Positions 44,760 through 52,567 of a DNA stretch of 64,000 bases are shown here, one piece after another. The first letter of the stretch is position 1; every line of letters begins with the position of its first letter. Position numbers and translations under genes: made by a program. A model generated the notes under the pieces. That model ran no database searches and was not told where the DNA came from. It saw nothing but the letters and a program-made list of their open reading frames with translations. This DNA is from Paludibacteraceae bacterium (GTDB lineage Bacteria; Bacteroidota; Bacteroidia; Bacteroidales; Paludibacteraceae): positions 38,268-102,267 of the forward strand of contig JAFOYE010000007.1 of assembly GCA_017391525.1 (NCBI GenBank), in the 5' to 3' direction.

Positions 44760-44791
44760 TTTGCTTATGTCATGATTTTTCCTTATCTTTG
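44760..44791 (+). promoter_or_regulatory. Promoter of the transglutaminase-like gene
   Basis: TTTG (44760-44763), 20 bases, TATCTTTG (44784-44791). The leader to ATG 44920 is about 120 bases. A GTG at 44872 is an alternative start. Confidence 0.75.
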
Positions 44792-44919
44792 CAGCGGTTA
44801 TCGGTGTTTGATGATGCTTCGATTAACTGCCAACAACCACAATTGTACTCCAATATAGGTTTGGGTGTAGCGTGGCTGATTCACCCTTGACAAAATCAAC
44901 AAGAATTACGATAAAGTTT

Positions 44920-45903
44920 ATGTTACACAGTTTAAGGCGCTTGTGCCATATAAGTAGAGTATGGATCTTGTTGTTAGTGATCGCCATACCATATGGTGTT
45001 GAAGCGAATGTGTATATCTCTCCTACAGAGTATGACTACTCCGTTTTGGCTAATCAAATAACAGTAGGTGCGAGTACGAAAAAAGAGAAGGTTAAGGCCA
45101 TCTATGATTGGATATGTGCGAATATTGACTATGATACAAGTTATAGCATCCACACGGCAGACGAGTGCTATGAGACTAGGAAAGGTGTGTGTCAAGCCTA
45201 TTGTGAGTTGTTCTACTACTTGTGTGATGCCGTGGATGTCGATTGTGATATAGTGCCGGGAGTGACCAAGGATAGATCTGGGGAGATACAAGATTCTGGG
45301 CATGCATGGGTGTGCGTGAAAATCGAAAATAGCAGACCGATGTTGATAGACCCTACTTGGGGAGCTGGAAGTGTGTCCGAAGGCATCTTTACCCGAAGGA
45401 GTGACCATTCCGTATGGTTTGACGTGGATCCGTATTGGTTAATTATGACACATTTTCCAGATGATGAAGCATATCAGTTGCTAGAGGAGTCCATTGATGA
45501 AAATACGTTTGCCGAATTACCCGCTTTGCATCCGGATTGTCAATATTTAGGATTGAATCCTAGAATATTATTTCGTCGTGTGGTAAGTGGAAAGAAAATA
45601 ATATTCCCGCAGTTTTATACGATAGAAGCAGATAAGACGTTAATACTCAGGAATATACCAATAAATAAAACGTTGTCCACTAATGTTACGTATCGTTTTG
45701 AAGTGGATAACCCTTATGGCCTTGATTTTGCATTGATCCTCAATGACACTTGGTACCCGTCCTCCGAATGGCAGCGAATAGGTTCTCGTTACCGATTGGA
45801 TTTGCAGCCAACGGCTGCAGGTGTGTTGACCCTAGTCGTGAAAGGTAATACGGATAGATATAATGCCTTAGTTGAGTATGAGGTAATAGACACAAATAAA
45901 TAA
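44920..45903 (+). CDS. Secreted transglutaminase-like protein
   Basis: 327 residues from ATG 44920. Hydrophobic signal segment VWILLLVIAIPYGVEA. The transglutaminase core has the Cys in TRKGVCQAYCELF, the His in DSGHAWVCVKI and the Asp in MLIDPTWGAG, the Cys-His-Asp triad in order. A C-terminal beta domain follows. Bacterial members are mostly thought to be proteases or amide-bond enzymes rather than cross-linkers. Substrate unknown. It precedes the TPR protein but has a separate promoter. GTG 44872 would add 16 residues in front of the signal peptide. Confidence 0.85.
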   Translation: MLHSLRRLCHISRVWILLLVIAIPYGVEANVYISPTEYDYSVLANQITVGASTKKEKVKAIYDWICANIDYDTSYSIHTADECYETRKGVCQAYCELFYYLCDAVDVDCDIVPGVTKDRSGEIQDSGHAWVCVKIENSRPMLIDPTWGAGSVSEGIFTRRSDHSVWFDVDPYWLIMTHFPDDEAYQLLEESIDENTFAELPALHPDCQYLGLNPRILFRRVVSGKKIIFPQFYTIEADKTLILRNIPINKTLSTNVTYRFEVDNPYGLDFALILNDTWYPSSEWQRIGSRYRLDLQPTAAGVLTLVVKGNTDRYNALVEYEVIDTNK

Positions 45904-45950
45904 GTGTGATATGAAAAATTCATAGCCTAAAAAAATAAATGTTTCTAGAA

Positions 45951-45982
45951 TTTGTATATTTCGATAAATTATATTAATTTTG
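45951..45982 (+). promoter_or_regulatory. Promoter of the TPR protein gene
   Basis: TTTG (45951-45954), 20 bases, TAATTTTG (45975-45982). The ATG at 46025 is 42 bases on. Confidence 0.8.
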
Positions 45983-46024
45983 CAGTCCTAACTAAGTGTT
46001 TGAATAAAAAATATAGTAAGTATC

Positions 46025-47710
46025 ATGAAAAAGTTCCTATTTATGTTCGTTGCAGTATTGGTAGCTGCAACATCGTATGCCCAAGAAGTTCCACAAGATT
46101 CCATTTCCGATTATGAATTAGGAATAGATCTTATATCCGATGCAAGATATGAAGAGGGTATAGATTGTCTGAATAAAGAAGTGCGAAAAGACCCTACCAA
46201 TGGCAATGCTATTCTTTGGATAGCTTATGCTAGATATGAACTAGATCAGTATGACAAAGCTTTGATAGCAGCAGATAATGCTATTCGATTTATCTCCAAG
46301 AAGGAGGTAGAAACAAAGGCTTATGCCCATTCTTTACGTGCGAAAATCTATATGGGTTTGGGAGACACAAAAGCAACGTTGAAGGATTATACTGCCGCGA
46401 TTAAATTGTCAGAGGATCCTACCTATTTTTGTCAACGAGGCGAGTTCTATTACCTATTACAGGATCTCAACAACTCTACAAAAGATTATCTATGTGCGAT
46501 GGCACTCGATACGGAGAATAGAGTTCCTTATATGGGATTAGGTAGAAATTTTCTCTTTACAGAAGATTATGACATGGCATTGGATATGTTCTCACGTGTT
46601 GTGGAAAAATTTCCTTCTTATTCGGAGGCTTACGTTTTTCGAGCAAAGACATTCATAGCTCTAGATAAGTATGAGGAAGCTCTTGATGATATTTTGAAGG
46701 CCATAGATATAGATAATAACTACAAAGCAATCGACTTATTGGCAGAGCACTATGTGGAAAATGAAAACATGGATATGTTGTTTTCTAAAATTCAACTCTT
46801 GCAAGAGACTGAGTCTTATAATGCAAACTGGTTCTATCTCGCAGGCCTCCTGAAGGAAGAGAAGGAGATGTACGCTGAGGCTATAAGTGATTTTAAAAAT
46901 GCCGAGAAACTGGATCTTCAGAACCCTTCAATAGATGTTCAAATTGCAATCTGTTGTATGTCTTTGGGTGATTATGCAAATGCAATAAACTGTATAAATA
47001 AAGTAATGGCAGTGGATTCAACCCATTTATTTGACCATATCTTCCAACGCGCCATCTGTTATTCTCAATTAGGTGACTATGCTAATGCTATAGCAGATAT
47101 AGATAAATATATTGAAAAATATCCAGAATTCGCCAATGCATACTATCGCCGTGGCTTATATAAATTCTTCTCTGGTCAATATGAAGCTGCGGTTGAAGAT
47201 CATTCTACAGCTATAGCTTTGGAAGATAGCGTTGCAGCATATTATGACGGACGGGCTCGTGCTTACTTGGCTTTAGGAAAACAAGCAGAGGCACAAGCTG
47301 ATTGCGAGAAGATCTTGACGATTGACACTGAACCTGATGGCGGATCAGCAGCTATGTTTGCATATCATTTTTTGGGCAATGACTCACTAGCTATCGAATT
47401 TGCACTCGCTGACATGGCCATTAACCCCAAAGCATCCTACAATGTGGCTTGCACCTATGCGCTAGCTAATGACCTAGAGAATGCTATCCTCTATCTAAGA
47501 AAGGCATTTGAGGAAGGATTTGTTATGTTACATCATCTATCCGTAGATCAAGATATGGATAATATCCGCCATACTCCTGAGTTCCAAGCGTTGGTGGAAG
47601 AGTATACTCGCAAAATCCAAGAAAAGTGGCCAGTAAGCATCCTTAAGCAAGAGCCTACATTGCCTAATAGCACGAATGGATATCCAACTTGGGCAGAAAC
47701 TATTTTATAG
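46025..47710 (+). CDS. Exported TPR-repeat protein
   Basis: 561 residues. Signal peptide 1-19 (ATSYA) followed by Gln. About ten TPR-type helix pairs run through the protein, for example GNAILWIAYARYELDQYDKAL, AYVFRAKTFIALDKYEEAL and AYYRRGLYKFFSGQYEAAV, with the Trp/Gly/Tyr/Ala/Pro spacing of TPR units. It probably scaffolds protein contacts in the periplasm. No enzyme domain seen. The downstream kdsC start is 24 bases from the stop, so co-transcription is possible. Confidence 0.85.
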   Translation: MKKFLFMFVAVLVAATSYAQEVPQDSISDYELGIDLISDARYEEGIDCLNKEVRKDPTNGNAILWIAYARYELDQYDKALIAADNAIRFISKKEVETKAYAHSLRAKIYMGLGDTKATLKDYTAAIKLSEDPTYFCQRGEFYYLLQDLNNSTKDYLCAMALDTENRVPYMGLGRNFLFTEDYDMALDMFSRVVEKFPSYSEAYVFRAKTFIALDKYEEALDDILKAIDIDNNYKAIDLLAEHYVENENMDMLFSKIQLLQETESYNANWFYLAGLLKEEKEMYAEAISDFKNAEKLDLQNPSIDVQIAICCMSLGDYANAINCINKVMAVDSTHLFDHIFQRAICYSQLGDYANAIADIDKYIEKYPEFANAYYRRGLYKFFSGQYEAAVEDHSTAIALEDSVAAYYDGRARAYLALGKQAEAQADCEKILTIDTEPDGGSAAMFAYHFLGNDSLAIEFALADMAINPKASYNVACTYALANDLENAILYLRKAFEEGFVMLHHLSVDQDMDNIRHTPEFQALVEEYTRKIQEKWPVSILKQEPTLPNSTNGYPTWAETIL

Positions 47711-47734
47711 AACACTAGTTTGACTAAACGTAAT

Positions 47735-48238
47735 ATGAAACCAGTAAAAGTCTTTTTGACCGATGTGGACGGTTGTATGACCGATGGTGGTATGTACTAT
47801 ACCGAGAGTGGTGATGAGTTTAAGAAGTTTTGCGTGTATGATGGCATGGGCATCGTTTTGCTGCGTAAGGCCGGTATCCCTTGTGGAATTCTTACCAGTG
47901 AAAACACCAATATTGGTCTCAAACGTGCTAAGAAACTAGGTCTGGAATATGTCTATACTGGCGTCGGTCGTGTGGTGGATGGTGTGAAGATGACCAAGTT
48001 GGACGCTGCGAAACAGATCTGTCAGGAGCTAGGCATCACATTGGAGAATGTCTGCTTTGTGGGTGACGATGTGAACGATTTAGACTTACTGCAACATGCT
48101 GGCGTAGCCGCTTGTCCTGCTAATGCTGTGGATGTGGTAAAAGCCGTACCAGGTATTATCCATCTCACCAAAAAAGGTGGCGACGGCGCTATCCGTGAGA
48201 TAGCAGAGATGATACTGGCGGAGAGAGTTGAGAGTTGA
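47735..48238 (+). CDS. kdsC: KdsC-like HAD phosphatase (3-deoxy-D-manno-octulosonate-8-phosphatase type)
   Basis: 167 residues from ATG 47735 (MKPVKVFLTDVDGCMTDGG). Small C0-type HAD hydrolase: motif I TDVDGCMTDG, LTSENT (motif II), a Lys, and motif IV GDDVNDLDLL. Size and motifs fit KdsC, which releases Kdo from Kdo-8-phosphate. A role on another sugar phosphate in the following polymer cluster is also possible. The last codons (AERVES) and stop are inside a GAGAGTTGA-type microrepeat. Confidence 0.85.
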   Translation: MKPVKVFLTDVDGCMTDGGMYYTESGDEFKKFCVYDGMGIVLLRKAGIPCGILTSENTNIGLKRAKKLGLEYVYTGVGRVVDGVKMTKLDAAKQICQELGITLENVCFVGDDVNDLDLLQHAGVAACPANAVDVVKAVPGIIHLTKKGGDGAIREIAEMILAERVES

Positions 48239-48259
48239 AAGTCAAAAGTTGAAAGTCAA
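48221..48259. repeat. GAGAGTTGAAAGTC microrepeat at the kdsC/ispD-like boundary
   Basis: Units GAGAGTTGA, GAGTTGAAAGTCAA and AAGTTGAAAGTCAA. It encodes the kdsC C-terminus and stop and reaches the next start codon. Confidence 0.75.
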
Positions 48260-49020
48260 TGTACAACATCGCTGTCATATTAGCAGGAGGCATTGGAGCA
48301 CGCGTGGGAGGTAATACTCCTAAGCAACTGTTGCCGTTGCAAGATGGCAAGAGTGTGCTAGAGCACGCAGTAGATGCCTTCGAACAATCACCTCATATTC
48401 ACGAGATCTGCATTGTGATGCACCCCGACTATATCATGCATGCCGAGCAGATGCTTCTTGCCAACGCATGGCAAAAGGTCCGTCATATCATTCCTGGAGG
48501 AAAGGAGCGTTGGGAGTCGAGTGTACAGGCGATACGTGTGTATTACGGGTTGAACGTTGAAAGTTTAAAGTTTAAAGACGAGGAAAACAATTGCCAATTG
48601 CCAATTGTCAATTGCCCAAATACAATCAACCTGCTTTTGCACGACGCTGCGCGTCCGTTTGTGAGCCAAGAGATCATAGCTCGTGTATGTGAGGCATTAG
48701 AGGAACACGAGGCAGTGACGGTAGCTATCCCAAGCACCGACACCATCTATGAGATGGTGGATGGCAAGGTAGCGCGTATTCCACAACGCTCCACCATCAT
48801 GCGTGCCCAAACACCACAGGCTTTCCGCTTGGAGTTAATAGCGGAAGCATACGCCAAAGCCTTAGGCGTGGATAGTCTAACTGCAGAAGCATGCGCAGAG
48901 GCTCATCTCCCCGCCACGGATGATTGTGGTATTGTACATGAGCACATGCCAAATACCCCAATCTACATCGTTGAGGGCGAAGAACAAAACAAAAAGATAA
49001 CATTCAAAGAAGATATATGA
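48259..49020 (+). CDS. IspD/TarI-family cytidylyltransferase
   Basis: 253 residues. Nucleotidyltransferase with LAGGIGARVGGNTPKQLLPL at the N-terminus, IPGGKERWESSVQAI, LLHDAARPFVS, and RAQTPQAFRLELI near the C-terminus. It transfers CMP from CTP, either to methylerythritol phosphate (IspD, isoprenoids) or to ribitol phosphate (TarI). The HDAARPF form and the position directly before a TagD-like fusion and a CDP-glycerol transferase make a polymer role plausible. Residues about 97-120 are an insert encoded by microrepeats. It overlaps the next gene by ATGA. Confidence 0.85.
   Translation: MYNIAVILAGGIGARVGGNTPKQLLPLQDGKSVLEHAVDAFEQSPHIHEICIVMHPDYIMHAEQMLLANAWQKVRHIIPGGKERWESSVQAIRVYYGLNVESLKFKDEENNCQLPIVNCPNTINLLLHDAARPFVSQEIIARVCEALEEHEAVTVAIPSTDTIYEMVDGKVARIPQRSTIMRAQTPQAFRLELIAEAYAKALGVDSLTAEACAEAHLPATDDCGIVHEHMPNTPIYIVEGEEQNKKITFKEDI
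48549..48617. repeat. In-frame GTTTAAAGTTTAAAG and CAATTGC microrepeats in the ispD-like gene
   Basis: Two families in a row: TTGAACGTTGAAAGTTTAAA-type units, then four AATTGCC/AATTGTC units. They encode about 24 hydrophilic residues between GGKERWESSVQAI and LLLHDAARPF, two segments that are close together in the family. Confidence 0.85.
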
Positions 49021-50468
49021 TTAACAAGAATTTTTGCATGAGTTCCTATTTGGCTTTTCGCTATATTGAGCGCGAAGGCATGGATTTCTACCAGGGACTT
49101 CATCACGAAAATATACCTTTGGCTGATAGCAAGGATTTTACCTATGTTCGTACAGCCGCAGAGATCGACGATGCGATACAGAAAGTCTTTGACTCGCTCA
49201 AAGGCGAGAAGCTTGGTATCTGCCTTTCAGGTGGTATGGATTCTGCAATCTTGGCAGCCTACATGCCTGGATGTGATGCTTATACTTTTCGTTTTCTTGG
49301 TGGCGAATACCAAAAAGAAGAATTGGCTCGGGCAGAATACTACGCAAAGTACTACGGACTAAACCTCCACTACGTAGACATAGATTGGAATACAGTACAA
49401 AACTGTCTCGAGCCAGTAATGCGTTCAAAGAACGCTCCTGTTCACTCCATCGAGCCACAACTTTATCAGGCAGCCCTACAAGCCAAAGCAGATGGCGTTA
49501 CTCGCTTGATAGTAGGTGAAAGTAGCGACCTCATCTTCGGAGGTATGGATCAATTGCTCTCTAAGGATTGGAGCGTAGAGGATTTTGCGAAGCGCTATAC
49601 CTTCCTTGATCCTGCTCGCGTATTGAGAGAGCCAGTAGACATGTCGTATCTGTATGAACGTTATCGCCAAGGAGAGAAAATAGACTTCCTACAGTTTATG
49701 GACGATGTGTTCAGTCGCGAGTCATCCAGTTCCTACTACAATGCCTTCAAGGCTGCCGACATGCCATATACTGACCCATATGCTTTGCTTCGTATGGCAG
49801 ATCCTTTGGATTTGACTCGTGTACGCAATGGCGAATCCAAGTACCTGGTACGTGAATTGATGCAGATCAAGTATCCAGAGATTTCTGTGCCCAACAAGGT
49901 GCCAATGCCTCGTCCTGTGGATGCATATTTCAAGGACTGGTGTGGACCTAAACGCCCAGAGTTTCGTCGTGATATTGATATGAGCCAATTGACGGGCAAT
50001 CAGAAGTGGCAACTATACTGCCTTGAGCAGTTCCTCAATATGTACGAACCTATCACAATTGGCTATACCACCGGCGTATATGACCTCTTCCATATTGGTC
50101 ACTTGAACTTGCTTCGCAAAGCTAAAGCGCAATGCGACTATCTCATAGTGGGGGTATCAACGGATGAACTTGTGAGTTACAAGCACAAACATGCGGTTAT
50201 CCCATTCGAGGAACGCAAGGAGATTGTTGGCGCGATTAAGTATGTAGATGAGGTAGTCACCCAAGAGAATATGAACAAGATGGAAGCATGGGAGAAATAT
50301 CATTTTCAAGTTATGTTTGTGGGTGATGATTGGAAGGGAACCGACAAGTGGAACAAGATCGAGGCCGACCTCAATGCCGTAGGTGCAAAAGTAGTGTATT
50401 TCCCTTATACCAAAGGCACTTCATCTACCCTGATTAACGAAACATTGCACAAATTGCGTGGAGAATGA
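49017..50468 (+). CDS. Fusion of an asparagine-synthetase-like PP-loop domain and a glycerol-3-phosphate cytidylyltransferase-like domain
   Basis: 483 residues. The N-terminal part has the ATP pyrophosphatase loop LGICLSGGMDSAILAAY (near 62-78), RAEYYAKYYGLNLHYVDID and VGESSDLIFGGMDQ, as in asparagine-synthetase C-terminal domains. There is no glutaminase domain. The C-terminal part, from about residue 345, is a TagD/PCYT-type cytidylyltransferase: YTTGVYDLFHIGHLNLL (HxGH), GVSTDELVSYKHK, PFEERKEIV, VFVGDDWKGT-like FVGDDWKGT and YTKGTSSTLI. It should make CDP-glycerol or a similar CDP-alcohol. What the PP-loop half adenylates is unknown. ATGA overlaps on both sides indicate coupled translation. 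Confidence 0.88.
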   Translation: MINKNFCMSSYLAFRYIEREGMDFYQGLHHENIPLADSKDFTYVRTAAEIDDAIQKVFDSLKGEKLGICLSGGMDSAILAAYMPGCDAYTFRFLGGEYQKEELARAEYYAKYYGLNLHYVDIDWNTVQNCLEPVMRSKNAPVHSIEPQLYQAALQAKADGVTRLIVGESSDLIFGGMDQLLSKDWSVEDFAKRYTFLDPARVLREPVDMSYLYERYRQGEKIDFLQFMDDVFSRESSSSYYNAFKAADMPYTDPYALLRMADPLDLTRVRNGESKYLVRELMQIKYPEISVPNKVPMPRPVDAYFKDWCGPKRPEFRRDIDMSQLTGNQKWQLYCLEQFLNMYEPITIGYTTGVYDLFHIGHLNLLRKAKAQCDYLIVGVSTDELVSYKHKHAVIPFEERKEIVGAIKYVDEVVTQENMNKMEAWEKYHFQVMFVGDDWKGTDKWNKIEADLNAVGAKVVYFPYTKGTSSTLINETLHKLRGE

Positions 50469-51661
50469 AACAGTTCGCCAAATTCATAGCATACCTCTTG
50501 TGCTACATGGTTTACCCATTATCTTACCTTGTTCCTCGAACAAGTAAGATATTGGTCTTTGGCTCGTATAGAGGTGGATTCAATGATAACTCCAAATACC
50601 AGTTCATTTACGCCAATGAGCATATTAAGAATCGCAAGCTCGTATGGATTTCTACCAAAAAATCCACCGTCGCACATATCCGTAGTTTAGGCTATGAGGC
50701 ATACTTTGTGGCATCATTAAAAGGATTGTGGTATGCATTGAGAGCGAAATATTGGTTCGTCAATTCCTACTCATCTGATATTGCTTTCTGCCTGGCAGGT
50801 AGTGCTAAGATCGTCAATCTGTGGCACGGTGTACCCATGAAGGCCATCGAGTTTGGAATTACCAAAGGTGACTTGGCAAAACGCTATGTTGAGCGCGATA
50901 TTCGCGATACGTTCTTCCATCCTGCACCTTTCCGTCGTCCAGACTATATGGTATCTACCACGGATTTTTTTGATGGAGTATTCTCGCAATCCTTCCGTAT
51001 AAGCAAGGAACAATGTATTCAGACAGGCTGTCCGCGTAATATGCTTTTGAACAAGCCACTGGCACAAGTGGGAGCGTTTATCCAGAAATACGAATCTCAG
51101 GCTACTAAACAACTTGTTGCACATATCCAGCAGTATGATACCGTATTGGTGTATATGCCAACTTGGCGCGATTCACAGCGCGAGTGCTTTGCCAATGGCT
51201 TTGATCTGAATGCTCTCAATGCTTGCGCCGCTAATCAAAATGCGTGTGTGTTGATGAAACCACATGCCAACACGATTATCGACAAATCGGTACAATATAG
51301 CAACCTAATTTTTTTAGACGGCAATGTGGATATGTATTGCATCCTGCCATACACCCATGTGCTAATTACAGATTATTCGTCTATTTTGTATGACTATGTC
51401 TTGATGCCAGATAAGCATGTTATTCTCTTCCACTATGACTATGAGGAATATGTGAATAGTCGTGAGTTTATTTTTGATATTCAGGATAATATCGTGGGTA
51501 GAAAAGTATATACCTTTGATGAGCTTATCCAAGTGATTTCTACCAACGACTATACGATGGACGCAATCGCCCGCCAGAAGATATTGGATAAGTTCTGGGG
51601 TGAGACGAGTGGTAAGAATAGTTGTGAATTAGTTTTTGAGAAACTTCAATTGCTGGACTAA
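50465..51661 (+). CDS. CDP-glycerol glycerophosphotransferase (TagB/TagF-like)
   Basis: 398 residues. Motifs of PF04464: IVNLWHGVPMKAIEFG, DYMVSTTDFF, TGCPRN, VYMPTWRDS, MKPHAN and LITDYSSILYDYVLMPDKHVILF. It transfers glycerol phosphate (or ribitol phosphate) from a CDP-alcohol to a polymer or lipid at the inner membrane. Its gene overlaps the cytidylyltransferase fusion by ATGA, so donor synthesis and transfer are encoded together. A short hydrophobic N-terminus may bind the membrane. The 3' end overlaps the convergent GT2 gene by 4 bases. Confidence 0.92.
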   Translation: MKQFAKFIAYLLCYMVYPLSYLVPRTSKILVFGSYRGGFNDNSKYQFIYANEHIKNRKLVWISTKKSTVAHIRSLGYEAYFVASLKGLWYALRAKYWFVNSYSSDIAFCLAGSAKIVNLWHGVPMKAIEFGITKGDLAKRYVERDIRDTFFHPAPFRRPDYMVSTTDFFDGVFSQSFRISKEQCIQTGCPRNMLLNKPLAQVGAFIQKYESQATKQLVAHIQQYDTVLVYMPTWRDSQRECFANGFDLNALNACAANQNACVLMKPHANTIIDKSVQYSNLIFLDGNVDMYCILPYTHVLITDYSSILYDYVLMPDKHVILFHYDYEEYVNSREFIFDIQDNIVGRKVYTFDELIQVISTNDYTMDAIARQKILDKFWGETSGKNSCELVFEKLQLLD

Positions 51662-52560
51662 CTACCCAACAAACCCTTGGTTACATTCTTGCGGAAAAGG
51701 ACCAATTTCCAGCCCTTTTTAGGTGCGCCCTGCAAAGTATAAAGACACAGCAATGCCAATGTGCCGCACCATTTTACGCCTTCGGAGAGGAGGCGCTTGA
51801 AGTATTTACCCTTAGATATAGCGCGCGTGCGCATGCGTTCGCTACGACCTATCTGCAAGGTTAGGCGGTTGAAATAGTCTTCCTCTAACTTTGCCTGCGG
51901 AATGCAGTGGTGGAGGACTGGAGTAGGTAGATACAATACCTTCATCCCGAGTGCCTTCATCTTGTCGAAGATATCCTTCTCCTCGGATGCCAAAAGCAGA
52001 TTGCCTTTTCTGCCCAATTCCGTATTGAATAGCCCTACCTTATCAAATACCACTTTTCTGTACGCCGCGTTGCCTCCGCCAGGATAACGACCTTGGGGAT
52101 ACTCTCTTACTTTGTCGCCATAGTTCATCCATGCTGTCAGTAGCGCCTTGGTGTAAGGCGACATCCATGATGGCTCTTGTGTTTCGTATAAAGGTTCTAT
52201 AGGACCACCTGCAGCCATTGTGTCGGGATGAGACGCAAAATGCTCGGCGTAGATGCGGATATAATCGCTATCTATCAGCGCATCATCATCTACATAGATG
52301 ATAATATCACCTTTAGCTTCCTTGATACCCTTATTACGCGCTGCGGACAAGCCTTGTTCTGGCTCTACAACATAGTGGAGATTTATCTCGGGGTGATCTG
52401 TAGCAAACATCTCACATATTCCGCGGGTGTTGTCGGTGCAATTGTTGTCCACCAATACAATCTCGTAATCCGTGGTTGGATAGTCATTCTTAGCGATACT
52501 ATCCAACAGCGGACCGATATATTTCTCTCGATTGTATGTGCAAATAATCAGGGTAATCAT
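51658..52560 (-). CDS. Family 2 glycosyltransferase
   Basis: 300 residues. GT-A fold with ICTYNREKYI at the start, VLVDNNCTDNT, GLSAARNKGI and the metal-binding IIYVDDDALID. A later YPGGGNAAYRK and a catalytic-type SEEKDIF are also visible. Inverting transfer from a nucleotide sugar to a surface glycan is expected. Convergent with the glycerophosphotransferase gene, and placed 7 bases after the secreted protein gene at 52568. Confidence 0.9.
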   Translation of the reverse strand: MITLIICTYNREKYIGPLLDSIAKNDYPTTDYEIVLVDNNCTDNTRGICEMFATDHPEINLHYVVEPEQGLSAARNKGIKEAKGDIIIYVDDDALIDSDYIRIYAEHFASHPDTMAAGGPIEPLYETQEPSWMSPYTKALLTAWMNYGDKVREYPQGRYPGGGNAAYRKVVFDKVGLFNTELGRKGNLLLASEEKDIFDKMKALGMKVLYLPTPVLHHCIPQAKLEEDYFNRLTLQIGRSERMRTRAISKGKYFKRLLSEGVKWCGTLALLCLYTLQGAPKKGWKLVLFRKNVTKGLLGS

Positions 52561-52567
52561 TCTACGA

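Noticed and set aside
48259-49020. Firm call of the isoprenoid enzyme IspD
   Set aside because: Motifs fit both IspD and TarI, and the context favours a polymer role. The gene symbol is left open.
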